A stretch of 64,000 nucleotides of DNA from Takakia lepidozioides (lineage: Eukaryota; Streptophyta; Takakiopsida; Takakiales; Takakiaceae): assembly GCA_030704615.1 (NCBI GenBank), contig CM060733.1, forward strand, positions 58,280,001 to 58,344,000. Direction: 5' to 3'. Both the position numbers and the translations under genes were made by a program. Numbering within the stretch: position 1 is the stretch's first letter; each line of letters opens with the position of its first letter. Below the pieces are notes generated by a model that worked only from the letters and a program-made list of their open reading frames with translations, was not told the DNA's origin and did no database searches. Below are positions 21,284 through 31,806 of this stretch, one piece after another.

Positions 21284-21738
21284 CAACTTTCTGGATATGT
21301 GCATTCCAGTTACAGTTGGAGGAAAACTCAATGAGAGAGAGAGATTGTACTCATAAGACGTTGTTTGCCGTAGCCTTGTGGCCATTGACCCCGCGCCCAG
21401 TTTGAGCGGGAACAAAAGGGACAGAACCTACCTCTGTCAGGGGCTGACGTTGGTAGTAAGACTGACCTCCATATATAGAATTAACCCGGGTTTTCCAGAT
21501 ATCCTCTAGAAATCCCTTCACACAAGCATCAATCTGCTGTGTGTGATTTGCCCAAAAACTAGGCCTCAGGAGGGCCTGGGCTTTTGGCTCAGCCTCGAGA
21601 CTTTCAAAGTTGGTAAACAGGGGTACAGGCACAATACCCTTAATAGATTTGAAGAGAGCGTCTCTTTGGTGAGAGAACCCCGGACAGTGTATCAGAAAAT
21701 GAATATTGTCTTCAGATTGCCCACACAACGGGCAATGA
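21284..21738 (-). mobile_element. LINE family A, 3' part, minus strand
   Basis: A short piece (21284-21333) matching LINE sequence near 51320-51370 abuts a 3' end whose last bases on the minus strand are CTTATGAGTACAAT followed by (TC)n. The frame 21728-21351 encodes the C-terminal zinc-binding segment [20 protein letters not shown] and QTGRGVNGHKATANNV at the end. This zf-RVT-type module follows reverse transcriptase in many plant non-LTR elements. A (GA)n run lies at 21739-21760. Confidence 0.78.
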
Positions 21739-21786
21739 GAGAGAGAGAGAGAGAGAGATTACTCATTTTCCTCCTGGTGGGAAAGC

Positions 21787-22984
21787 TTCATGGAGCCCCA
21801 CTCTCCCAAAAACCATGGGGTTGGGGTACCATTGGATGGGGGACCAACACAATCAGATCTCCTCTACGCTGATGATGTTGCCCTTTTGGCACAATCCCCG
21901 GTCTTCCTGCAACGCCATCTCAAAATTTTGGAACAATTCTGCAAAGACTATGGGATGCAAGTCAATCTTAGCAAGACCAAGATCATGGTCTTCAATGGCC
22001 AGGCTGATCGTAGATTCATCTTCAACCAGCAGGATGGAGTACGCATCTGCTATATGGGTTGATAACTCCAACCAGGCTAAGTCTCTAGAATCCATTCAAG
22101 TGGGGGTGCTTAAGGAGTGCATGTCAGCATGCTCCAAAACAGCCAATGTGGTTGTTCGGGGTGAGTTTGGCATCCTTCCTTAAGCTCCCGACGAGATGAA
22201 TTCAAGGTCAGATGGTGGGGTCAGTTGCAACAACGTCCAACACCAGATATCTAAGTTAATCGACTCTATATCTTGGAAACAAGACTGCCCTGTCAAACAG
22301 GCTAAGTCCTGGCAGAAGAGAGTAGAAGAGATTCTCAAGGATCTGAATCTGGACCTGCAAGTCTTGACCCTGCTGGATAAATCTGACTTAGAGACCGTAG
22401 TGTCCAAAGCCATGTCTGTTACCAGAAAATTGTCTGATGAAAATGAAGTTAGGCAGAAAACTTCCCTGAACCTGTTTCCAGTCTGTGACATCATGGATGA
22501 CCTCAAGGGTCTACCCACTCATGGCACCAGACTGAAATTTAAACTCAGGGCAGGAAGCCTACCTTTGAACAGTAAACAGAAGCAGAGAGGAAAAGGAGAG
22601 TGCAATTGCCCGTTGTGTGGGCAACCCAAAGATAATATTCATTTCCTGATACACTGCCGGGGTACTCTCACCAGAGAGACGCTCTCCTCAAATCTATCAA
22701 GGGAATTGTGCCTGTACCAATGTTTACCAACTTTGAAAGTCTCGAGGCTGAGCCAACAGCCCAGGCCCTACTGAGGCCTAGTTACTGGGCAAACCACACA
22801 CAGCAGATTGATGCTTGTGTGAAGGGATTTCTAGGGGATATCTGGAAAACCCGGATCAATGTTCTTTACCAATTACTACCGACGTCGGCCCCTGACAGAG
22901 GCAGGTTCTGTCCCTTTGTGTTCCGCTCAAACTGGGCGCGGGGTCAATGGCCACAAGGCTACGGCAAACAACGTCTTATGAGTA

Positions 22985-22986
<2 letters not shown>
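21787..22986 (+). mobile_element. LINE family A, 5'-truncated, plus strand
   Basis: The 5' end is inside reverse transcriptase: SDLLYADDVALLAQS (about 21857-21900) holds the catalytic YADD box, then MQVNLSKTKIMVFNG. The frame then jumps, because of an internal deletion and frameshifts near 22060-22200, to KLIDSISWKQDCPVKQAKSW. The zinc-binding [19 protein letters not shown] (about 22602-22658) and the tail LRPSYWANHTQQIDACVKGF follow. The 3' end CTTATGAGTACATT is followed directly by a long (TC)n. Inactive. Confidence 0.85.

Positions 22987-23047
<61 letters not shown>
22987..23047 (+). repeat. (TC)n microsatellite forming the LINE-A tail
   Basis: About 60 bp of uninterrupted CT dinucleotides directly follow the LINE-A 3' end. 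Other copies also end in (TC)n or, on the minus strand, start after (GA)n (21739-21760, 44218-44258), so this looks like the element's own tail and not a chance microsatellite. Confidence 0.85.
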
Positions 23048-23051
<4 letters not shown>

Positions 23052-23339
23052 CTATATGAGATATATATGGGGCTTAGTGTCTTTATGACCGTAGACAATT
23101 TTGGCCTTAAATTGTCACCCACTGAGCAGAGCTATACCTGGTTGTCATTTTGCAAACTATCACAACACACTGCCTAGTAGTGTGTCCTTCTCTTCACCCT
23201 GAAATTTGGATAGGGTTTTGAACATAACTCACCAAACTTTTTCATCCATCTGGTGTTGTCCTTTTGCGTGGGGGTAGGCTCATGATCAAACCCTCTCCCT
23301 CTCTCTTTCTCTCTCTCTCTCCCCTTTTTGTGTTCCGCT

Positions 23340-23530
23340 CAAACTGATGTCTCTCTTTCTTTCTCTCTTTTGGCTCTGATTTTGGTTCCTCTCTCATGTT
23401 TTCTTCCATTTTGTCCCATAAGCTCTATGAGCTCTCCGCGGATGTTATAAAGCACCATTTCATTTCATTTCTCTTGTTTTTTCCATTTTGTCCATAAGCT
23501 CTTGAGCTTTTCGCGGTCGTTATAAAGTAG
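23340..23530 (+). repeat. Two short 3'-tail fragments of LINE family B
   Basis: TTCCATTTTGTCCCATAAGC and the following CGCGGATGTTATAAAGCACC plus ATTTC repeats (to about 23472) are the 3' end shared by the LINE-B copies below. A second, more diverged tail follows at 23473-23530. Confidence 0.75.
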
Positions 23531-23535
23531 CAATT

Positions 23536-24695
23536 GAGATTGTGAAATCATACCGGTGCCTGGGTCTGGTTATCCACTCCCCCAAGTTTCACTTTGCAGC
23601 CACTGCCCTGGACAGATTGACTAAAGGTAAGGCGGCCTCCGTCCACCTTCAGGCCAAATGCAAGCAAATACATCTGCGTCATCCCCCAACCAAAAAGTGG
23701 CTGTTTGACACCGTCGTCAGCCCTGCTACCATCTATGGTTGTGAGTTCTGGGCACCTGGTGTCCCTGTCTCTTGGTGGGAATAGAATTTGGAACCATTAC
23801 AGTCATCTTTTCTCCAAGCAATGCTTGGCGCCAGGAGCACAACTCCATCTCAGATCCTAGGTGCAGAGTTCGCATGTGTACCATTGCAATCCGAGCCCCT
23901 CTTCCGGCTTACAATCTTTCTCCATAGATTACAGGCCCTTTCACCCAAGGGGCTCATGGCAAGGGCCCTCACAACATCTATGAGGCTCAAAGCTGCAGGT
24001 TTCGGGAACTCCTGGTATGCTCAAGTGGACAGTTTATTTCAACGCAACGGACTTTCTACTGCTTTCCTATTACCAATGAATCCAGATGAGGTGGACATCA
24101 CATCCAGACATGACCGCAACAGACTCATTAGGAGAGAGCTTATGGAATTACATGTCAAGAGAACTTGGAAGCTACCCAATCTCACGACAAAGCTCCACTT
24201 CTATCGAGAGACATTCTTAGTGCTCCGCGATGATAGAATCTTGAGACCAAATTACCTTTCAGCATCCTTATCTCCTTCCCTCCTGCGGGCATTGGGGCGG
24301 TTCAGGGTGGGTTCCCACAACCTACGGATAGAGACTGGCAGATGGGAAAACCTGCAACGGGAGGACCGCCTATGTCCAGCTTGCATAGGGCGCAGCAACG
24401 AAATTGAAACTGAAGAACACTTCTTCTTCTACTGCTCTCTATACTACGAGATCCGTGGGAGATTCCACTGTTTATTCAGTGGAACCCAAACTCTCACTGA
24501 TGTCTTCCACTGTGAGGATCAAAAAATGCTTGGCAGCCTACCTGCACGAGGCCTTTACCCTTAGACAATCGCTAAAACATTAATTGTGGTTTCTGGATTT
24601 CTTCCTCTCTCATGTTTTCTTCCATTTTGTCCCATAAGCTCTATGAGCTTTCCGCGGACGTTATAAAGCACCATTTCATTTCATTTCATTTCTCC
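23536..24695 (+). mobile_element. LINE family B, 5'-truncated, long ORF with one stop
   Basis: One frame runs from 23542 to 24564 with a single TAG at 23782-23784. It begins downstream of the RT catalytic box (YRCLGLVIHSPKFHFAATAL), passes FDTVVSPATIYGCEFWAPG, a typical RT thumb/connection stretch, and ends in a zinc-binding module CPACIGRSNEIETEEHFFFY. The 3' tail reads CCCATAAGCTCTATGAGC, then CGCGGACGTTATAAAGCACC and (ATTTC)n at about 24675-24695. The high integrity of the frame suggests a relatively young insertion. Confidence 0.85.
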
Positions 24696-24889
24696 ATTCC
24701 AAAAAACTTCTCTATAGTTCCATTTCCTGCAAAGCATCCAGAATTCAAAGCCACGAATTAAAAGTTTTTTATGGAACTGCGGAAAAAGGGAGGGAGAGGA
24801 TGGGGCGTCAGTGCCAGCTCCCTATGACCCTTGACTTAGACATGTTGGGCCTGCCTGGGGTTCTCACTTCTCACCGCTAGGCATTGGTT

Positions 24890-25352
24890 CTCCGAGATGA
24901 TAGAATCTTGCGGCCCAATTAACTTTATCTCCTTCCCTCCTGAGGACATTGGGGCGGTTCAGGGTGGGCTCCCACAACCTCCTGATAGAGACTGGCAGAT
25001 GGGAAACTTGCAACGAGAGGACCGTCTATGTCCAGCTTGCACAGGGCTAAACCGGGAGATTGAAGCTGAAGAACACTTCTTCTTCTATTGCCCTCTATAC
25101 TACAAGATCCCCATGGGAGATTCCACTGTCTATTCCGCGGAACCCAATCTCTCAGTGAAGTCTTCCACTATGAGGATCAGAAATGCTTGGCAGCTTACCT
25201 GAACGAGGCCTTCACCCTTAGACAATCACTCGAGCAATAGTTTTGGTTTTTGGCTCTGGTTTTGTTTCCTCTCTCACGTTTTCTTCCATTGTGTCCCATA
25301 AGCTCTATGAACTTTCCGCGGACGTTATAAAGCACCATTTCATTTCATGTCA
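24890..25352 (+). mobile_element. LINE family B, short 3' copy
   Basis: The copy covers the zinc-binding end (ETGRWENLQRED-like, then CPACTGLNREIEAEEHFFFY, about 25028-25087), the coda HEAFTLRQSLEQ in a shifted frame, and the 3' tail with CGCGGACGTTATAAAGCACC (about 25316-25335). It is shorter and more frameshifted than the copy before it. Confidence 0.8.
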
Positions 25353-25439
25353 TCCTGGATACTCCTGCATTTGGCCTACATGTCCACAAGGGCATGTGCC
25401 AAGATGATGTCAGCATGGACCTTTCTGCCCCTTTCCAGC

Positions 25440-25660
25440 TCTGCCAGGCTGGCACACACATTGTAGACACAAATGAATGTGACCTAGTTGGGCTTCACCC
25501 CTTCCTGCATCATTCGCTCGATACTCCATGAGATCAAATCTTGTTTACCCATATTATTGAGCACTCCCTTTGCATCTTTGATGCTCCCACATTTGGCATA
25601 CATGTTGAGGACATGTTGACGAGCATAGTGTCCAGAACAATATCTGGTACAATTCCAGCT
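25440..25660 (-). pseudogene. PPR (PLS-type) fragment, minus strand
   Basis: The minus strand reads HVLNMYAKCGSIKDAKGVLN, then GKQDLISWS and MMQEGVKPN, a stop, and VTFICVYNVCASLAELERG. This is the diction of plant PLS-class pentatricopeptide repeats (VNMYAKCGSI, DVVSWN, EGVKPNxVTF), which bind organellar RNA. Stops and shifts make it a relic. Confidence 0.75.
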
Positions 25661-26092
25661 TTTAAGAGGTGAACGTGGAGACAACAACGTCACATTCATT
25701 TGCATTCTCAAAGCGTGTGCCAGCCTGGTAGACCTGGAAAAAGGCAAAGCGGAAAGATCCATCCTAGAAAACCAGATTTCAAGCACCAGACTAACAACGA
25801 GGGACCATGGATTGATAGCTACAAAAAACCTATTTGGGTCGATGGTGAATTGGAGCAGCAGGATGCAGCTAGGGGCAAATGTACAAAAACTGAAGATACA
25901 AACGAGGAGAAGCTCCGGAAAGAATATTTCTCAAACTCCAGTCAATGGTGGGACGTTGTAGGCAGAAAGATCCATCCTAGAGGACCAGATTTTCAGCACA
26001 AGTGCACCAACCAGCAACTATGGATTGGTAGCTATAAGAAACCTCCATGGGTAGATGGCCAATTGAAAACAGCAGCAACACAATTGTGTGGG
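25660..26092 (+). pseudogene. PPR piece followed by two OSB-type PDF motifs
   Basis: A plus-strand PPR piece (VTFICILKACASLVDLEKGK, about 25687-25746) runs directly into two copies of the PDF motif of organellar single-stranded DNA-binding (OSB) proteins. The first is KIHPRKPDFKH...WIDSYKKPIWVDG (about 25757-25845). The second is KLRKEYFSNSSQWWD...KIHPRGPDFQHK...LWIGSYKKPPWVDG (about 25908-26064). OSB proteins act in plant mitochondria and plastids. The frame ends in a stop at 26093-26095, some 70 bp before the next PPR repeats. Either these belong to a once-joined PDF-PPR gene or transposition put them together. Confidence 0.65.
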
Positions 26093-26164
26093 TGACGCAT
26101 CCCCACGAGAACGACCTCCTCCATTGTACAATGTGGGGATGTGATGACAACTGAAATCTGCTGT

Positions 26165-26485
26165 TCAGAATTTGAGCCAAGGGGGCATATCAGCAGACTC
26201 CAAAACTTATGTCTGTCTCTTGAGGGAGTGTATCAAGATGACAGGCCTAGCAGAGGGAAAGCAGGTGCATGCACACATTATCCAACGTGGATTCAAGCCA
26301 GAGATCTTTCTACACAACACCCTTGTCAATATGTATGCCAAGTGCGGAGCGTTCTGGATGCACGTCTGGTGTTTGACAAAATGCATGAACGATACTGGAT
26401 CACATGGAACATAATGGTAGCAGCATATTCCAAGCAGGGATATTGTAGGGAGGCCTTGGACACCTACAAGCAAATGACGTTGGAA
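26165..26485 (+). pseudogene. PPR repeats, plus strand, frameshifted
   Basis: The sequence reads KTYVCLLRECIKMTGLAEGK, HAHIIQRGFKPEIFLHNTLV, NMYAKCG, and after a one-base shift near 26345 VLDARLVFDKMHERYWITWN and MVAAYSKQGYCREALDTYKQ. These are two to three tandem PLS-class repeats with no downstream E or DYW domain. The unbroken stretches are too short for a working protein. Confidence 0.78.
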
Positions 26486-26560
26486 AATTGTCCCACCATT
26501 TACTGGAGTCTGCCGAATAATCCTTCCAAAGCTTCTCCACATATGTATTTTGGGTTATTG
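26460..26560 (-). pseudogene. PDF-motif fragment, minus strand
   Basis: The minus strand reads VEKLWKDYSADSSKWWDN, the first half of an OSB-type PDF motif, then loses the frame. It lies at the 3' end of the plus-strand PPR fragment, so PDF-type sequence flanks the PPR piece in opposite orientations. Confidence 0.6.
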
Positions 26561-26564
26561 GATA

Positions 26565-26922
26565 TTTGCTTATGTGGCCTCCTTGCTTATCCCCCTGAAT
26601 GTGATTCGCCTCTTCTGTTGTCCACTGCGCTGCAATTGGCATGAAAGTGTTTGAAGCAAATCGCAATTCAATGTGTTCGAAATATGAACAGGGGTCACGT
26701 ACCGTGTACCTATACAACCAACACGTTTCTGAAGCTCTCAGGATCTGAGCTCTCAGGCAAGCAGTATAGCCTTGGGAGGCTTGCGAGGGCACCCAAGGGA
26801 ACATGTCATGTCATGCGTGCCAAATGTTGAAGGGCCCGCCGGCACCATTGACCTGGCCACGTGGTAGGTTGAATGAGTGACGGTGACAAAAATGAGGCGA
26901 TGGGTGCATGCAGGGTCTGCAT
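26565..26922. other. No gene seen
   Basis: Short sequence between the PPR relics and the hAT-like element. No supported frame. Confidence 0.5.
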
Positions 26923-28523
26923 CAGTGTTGGGTTTTTCTGCCATTATACCCTGAGGGTAAAACCCAATAAGGGTACCTATGTGGATACACACTACCCTGG
27001 AAATTCGAAAATACCCTTACCCTACCCTAATAATTATTTTTGTTATACCCTTAATGGATTATACCAGTGTTGGACTGGTATATAGGTGAAGGACTGGTAT
27101 AAAGTACTGGTATATGCACTGGTATTAGATACCATACCAGTCTATCGTTTGGGAGAATACTTGGTCATGTACCAGACCAGGCTGGTATCAGTTTTTTCAT
27201 ACCAGCCACAATACCAGTACTCCCCCGCAGTCTACCTCATTTACTCTGGTATGTGTACCATATTAATTTATGTGTACATTTGTCTATACATTTGTATTTA
27301 TGTATATTTACTTCTAAAGCCATCTTGAATTACAAGTTTATCAAATAGCAAATATCAAGTGAAAATAAATACAATACACATAAAGGATGATACCAGAGTT
27401 GATACCTCATACTAGCTGGTATTGTGGTCATGATACTCATACTCATACCAGTATTTGGACAAATATACATCCACCATTACATAGACCAGACTGGTATGAA
27501 AACTTTGTGATACGCCTGGTACCAAGACCAGGCTGGTATGTAAAAAACTTGATATCAGACCAACACTGGATTATACCCTGGGGTTTGAAATTTTGAAGGA
27601 TACCCTTACCTGAGGGTAAATCTGTTCAATGGCCGGGAAGGGTATAATATTACTTGCCATAATTTGATTACTAAGGGTTTAGGTTTAGGTGTGGTATTTG
27701 CTAGGGGCAAACACTACCATTTATTATTTATTTGTTTTATTTTTTCCCCCTCGTTGGTCTTCCCCTTCGGAGCTTGTGCTCCAAGAACCGGTCCTTGCCA
27801 CTCTCTCCTTCTTGCAAAAAGTTGTGCTAGTGGCGGGGACCGCTTAAATGTGCTGTTTTATTATTATTATATTTTAGGGCCATAAATAAGGGCTAAAATT
27901 TTGCTATTCATAAGCCACAAGAAATAAACAATTGTTTTTTTCAAAGTAAAAGGCATAGCCCGTTAAATTCTATTTAATGGGGATGTCATATAATTGAATT
28001 GATTTATTCTAAGTATTTAATGAAATTCGCAAATTAAATTAATTAAATTAAGTTATCCTTTATAATTACCCTGGGATATCCATAGGATATAAAAATGGTA
28101 CCACTATCCTGCAATTACCCTTACCCTCATGGTATCTGTGGCACCCAATACCCTTTCCCTGAGGGGTAAATATTTACCAAAAAATTATATATACCCTTAC
28201 CCGGAAAGTAAATATTTTCAGAAAATAGATTATACCTTTACCCTGAGGATAAGTTTGATCCCCAAAATTATATACCGTAGTACCTTGGCAATTTCGACAT
28301 AAATCATAATATTTCAAAGGTTGTTGAAAATTTTGGAAATTGATTTTTATCAATTAAATAATTTTTTGAATGATAATAAAGCATCTTTGGGAATATTCTA
28401 TATATTGAAATGAAATTCTTAAAATAAAATAAATATTCGACAGATGATTGTTGAGCTTGCCAAGGTACTACAGTATATCCTTACCCTCAGGGTAGGAAAA
28501 ATCGATATACCCTCCCAACACTG
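26923..28523. mobile_element. Non-autonomous hAT-like element (outer), about 1.09 kb without its insert
   Basis: The left end reads CAGTGTTGGGTTTTTC and the right end, reverse complemented, CAGTGTTGGGAGGG, the CAGTGnTGGG termini typical of hAT elements. Subterminal copies of TACCCTGAGGGTA and variants occur near 26945, 27605, 28160, 28235 and 28480. The flanking 8-mers (GTCTGCAT, GTCACATC) match only partly, so the target duplication is degraded or shifted. A second hAT-like element sits inside at 27065-27568. No transposase was found. Confidence 0.68.
27065..27568. mobile_element. Nested hAT-like MITE, 504 bp, perfect 8-bp target duplication
   Basis: The ends are CAGTGTTGGACTGGTATA and, reverse complemented, CAGTGTTGGTCTGATATC. 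GATTATAC lies immediately outside both ends (27057-27064 and 27569-27576). An 8-bp duplication is the hAT hallmark. The interior holds many ACTGGTAT/ATACCAG(T) repeats in both directions, likely transposase-binding subterminal repeats. It interrupts the outer element's ACCCTTAATG-GATTATACCCTGGG sequence. Confidence 0.88.
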
Positions 28524-28524
28524 G

Positions 28525-28990
28525 TCACATCCACTCATACCCCTTTCCATGCACCACCGTGGAATGGGACCCGTCCGGTGGTTTCCACTGGCACTTTTGT
28601 ACGTGTGTGACTAAAAAAATCTTCTTCCTCGCACCCTTGAGTTTCCTTATTTTCCCGCACTTGACTGTATCTGTAGGCACCTCTTCCTATTGTACAGAAT
28701 GTGATCGTCCTCCTCCACACGCAACGAAAATTTATGGATTTCAACTTTGAGATGTCAGCTTTCACTACAATGGTTTCCGCGACTTCTGCAGTGGTCACTA
28801 GATTGCAACTTGCTTCAGCCACCACGTTTGATGATCACATACGACTACACACTCTAGTAACAGCCTGAAAGCGAGCAAGACAAATGGGATCACAAGCAAT
28901 TGCAGTGCTTTAGAGACGAACACGTGCTTATTTCAACAATCATTAAAGGCAATTTCAACAAGGTTTAAATTTTTGGGTCATCTTTTGGTC
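28525..28990. other. No gene seen
   Basis: Unique-looking sequence between the hAT-like element and the Harbinger transposase. No supported frame. Confidence 0.5.
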
Positions 28991-28999
28991 CGTGGTGTA

Positions 29000-29670
29000 T
29001 CAAACCCCGATCTATTCATTGGTGGGATCAATTTGCAGATATTGTGATGAGGGAAGATGAAGAGAGATTTCGGAAAATGCTTAGAGTGACAGTACCCACA
29101 TTTAATTATTTGTGTGATATTCGTGGCAATGACCTCATATGAAATCCGTCTGCTGATTTGCAAAACATCAAAGGGAGAAAACTGTCAATTGCCAAACAAG
29201 TAGCATTATCTCTACGAAGGTTTGCAATATGTGATTCTTTTCTCAATATAGGGGAAATGTTTGGTGTGGCTGAATCCACTGCCAACAAAAATGTGCATAG
29301 ATTCACGAAGGCCATAATCAAAAGAGCCCACGACCACCTGCAGTGGCCTGGCCAGGATGCCCTCTGTTTTGTGAAAGTTGGCTTTGAAAAAATGCATGGT
29401 TATATTCCACAATGTTGAGGAGCTATCAACTACACCCACATCTTGTTTGACCTACCAGACAATAAAAAAGGGACTGATTGGTTTAATAGGGATCATAATT
29501 ATTCAATGATTGCATAAGCTGTTGTCGACTCCAACATGCATTTTCTGGATGTATTTGTCGGCTTCCCTGGTTTTGTCTATGATTCCCGTGTGTTGACGAG
29601 GTCTGATTTCTACTTCCAAATCGAGAATGACCAACGGCTGAATGGTTCATTGAGAAAATTCCGTAGTATG
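29000..29670 (+). pseudogene. PIF/Harbinger transposase (DDE_Tnp_4 type), inactivated
   Basis: The order is WWDQFADIVMREDEERFRKM (about 29017-29076), RKLSIAKQVALSLRRFA, FGVAESTANKNVHRFTKAI (a helix-turn-helix-like step), GAINYTHI (29418-29441), DWFNRDHNYSMIA and AVVDSNMHFLDVFVGFPG (about 29518-29571), ending near SDFYFQIENDQRLNG. Stops lie at 29136-29138, 29416-29418 and 29515-29517. In the first catalytic motif, usually G-A-I/V-D-G-T-H, Asp is replaced by Asn. The third catalytic Asp region (GDxGY) is not visible. An ORF1-type partner lies 19 kb away in a separate element. Confidence 0.82.
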
Positions 29671-30016
29671 GTGCAATGTCTTCAATCCAGATCCAGGACC
29701 ATGCTTCACCCAATCTGTATGTTTTGCTGCTTGCAAGACCATGACCTCGTTCACGGTCCATGGACCCTTCTTATAACAGTGATCGGGAATATTACTGTGT
29801 TGGGACCAAACTTTGTGCTTTCCTTATCTAGAGGAGAATACACATCTTCTGTTTCTTGTCCTAAATTATCTTCAAGAAGAGCTTGCACTGTTGCTACGCG
29901 CTACTCTGCGAAAACTAAAAAAAAAACCATGGCGGCAAAAGACTATGTGTGTACGTTTGGCGCGAAAATGTGAGAAAAATGACATATTTAGCAAGTCATA
30001 CAAGAAAAAATACTGG
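29671..30016. other. No gene seen between the Harbinger and copia relics
   Basis: The frame continues openly on the plus strand to about 29971 but loses transposase similarity, probably through a frameshift or fusion to unrelated sequence. Confidence 0.45.
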
Positions 30017-30169
30017 CTAGTATAGGTCAACCATGGAGAACGGGACCCGTACGCCCAACGCCTCACCAAAAGTGAGGGCTCCGTTGCACGAAACCCGACC
30101 AGACCCTGCACGGGTCTCGATATCCATGGAAGTACATGGAACGAGGTGCCTGGAGGACCCATTGACTCC

Positions 30170-31700
30170 ATTCTGATGAGGAGTTCGAGCTTGCGTCAAT
30201 TGCCTCAAAATCCCGTGCTGATCCAAATAGTCTTGAAATTGCTTGGATAGAAATTCACCCCATTTGTCCGTACGAAGGGTTTTGATGTGTTTGCCGGTTA
30301 GATTCTCTATCATTGTCTTTAGCAACACAAACTTTGAAAAAAATTCACTAGAGCTTGGATCGCAAGAAATAAGTCCAGGTACATCTGCTGAAATCATCGG
30401 TGAAGGTTATTAAATATATTTTTCCTCTAAGAGATATAACTGGAAGTGGGCCACAAACATCTGAATGAATCAAAGCAAAGATTTCACTTGTTCTTGAAGT
30501 ACTTGACTTCGGGTATCTCTCTCGATGTTGTTTCTCTTTATGACATCCTTCACATCAAACAGTAATCAAGGGTAGTTTTGGAACACCCGATGCTTCATCT
30601 TTGACACATATGTGATGAATTCCTTGATAGCTTAAATGACCAAGTCTCATGTGCCAAAGATTTGCGAGAGTAGTTACTTCAATTGCATTGATCTCAACAG
30701 ATGAACTTGATGGAGAGTAGGCTTGAAGTCTGTATAAACCACTGGATGGTTCTCTGATCCTTGTGGCTATGATTGTGGTTTTTACCTTTAAAGAGATACC
30801 AACATCTAGTGGAGTTGAAAACTGCAATTACACCGTTGTTAGTAAGTGCACCGACAGAGAGTAAATTTTTGTGAGACCTGGAACATATAAGACATCAGAA
30901 ATTTTCTTTATTTCTCAAGTTGGGAATTGAAACATAACGTCTTATTTTCCCTCTACAACATGGCTTCAATAGCCTCCAGTTGACTTGACCCTCTGAGATT
31001 CTACAAATGCATGAATATGCTCCAAGACATTTGGGCTGCCAGTAACATGTTTACTAATTCCCGAGTCAATGTACCAGGGATCACCAGTCTCAAACAAGAG
31101 AGCTGTCAGGGTTTCTTCAATAACATCTGCCGCTAGTGCAGCGACTTCGGTGGAGTCATTTTGATCTTCTCCTTTGTATGAAGTTTCCAACGGATGACCT
31201 TCAGAAGAGACCAAATGAGTCTGTTTCTCCTCGTTGAGAAGATGGAACTTTGCTCTGCAGTCCTTAGCCTTGTTCCACGACAAGTTCCACGATGAGTTTT
31301 ATTTTGGAAGCGACTCTCCTCTAGATAAAACCTCTCACTGAGCTCTTCTAGAGTTGGAAGGTCCCGCTCGCTAGAAACAACTCTAACGAAAGTCTCATAA
31401 CTCTCCGGGAGAGCATTAATAATTTATTCTACCACAATATTATCGTCAGGAGTCTCACCAAATTCTGCCAATTGGTTGAGTAGATCCCTGACGTGTTACA
31501 TGAACGCAACAATACTTGTCCCCTCTTCCATTCGCAAGTTGGTGAACCTGCTATGAACCATCAATCTATTCGCATTGTTCTGATTCCATAAAAGGCCTTG
31601 AGAGTGACATCCCAACATGATTTCCCCATGATCCCGAGAGTTCAGAATGTATGGCACCACCTGATCCTTCACTGATAGTTTTATGATGGACATGACATTT
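30170..31700 (-). mobile_element. Ty1/copia gag-pol remnant, minus strand
   Basis: Reading leftward from 31700, gag comes first (LSVKDQVVPYILNSRDHGE, FTNLRMEEGTSIVAFM, LNQLAEFGETPDDN, NALPESYETFVRVVS). The protease site WYIDSGISKHVTG (about 31079-31041) follows, then the GAG-pre-integrase box LWHMRLGHLSYQGI (about 30672-30631), CEGCHKEKQ, and the integrase core FTDDFSRCTWTYFLRSK (about 30412-30362) to TLRTDKWGEFLSKQF and ARTPHQNGV (about 30190). Reverse transcriptase and both LTRs are missing. Similarity stops near 30176 and 31700, and stops are scattered. The order gag-PR-IN identifies copia. Confidence 0.9.
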
Positions 31701-31806
31701 TTTATTTTTTATTTTTCCGCCTCCTCATTCGTTCTCTCTCTTTGCCGCAAGCGTCGGCGCGTCGGCGCCCGCTCACGTGCATAGGCGCCCCAACACCTTC
31801 TCCACC

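Noticed and set aside
22947-23177. Serine/leucine-repeat protein
   Set aside because: The SLSLSL translation is just the (TC)n tail of LINE-A.
28490-28523. Telomere-like repeat
   Set aside because: ACCCT wording here belongs to the terminal and subterminal repeats of the hAT-like element and is not a tandem telomere array.
29000-29670. Active Harbinger transposase
   Set aside because: Stops, Asn in place of the first catalytic Asp and a missing C-terminal catalytic region rule it out.
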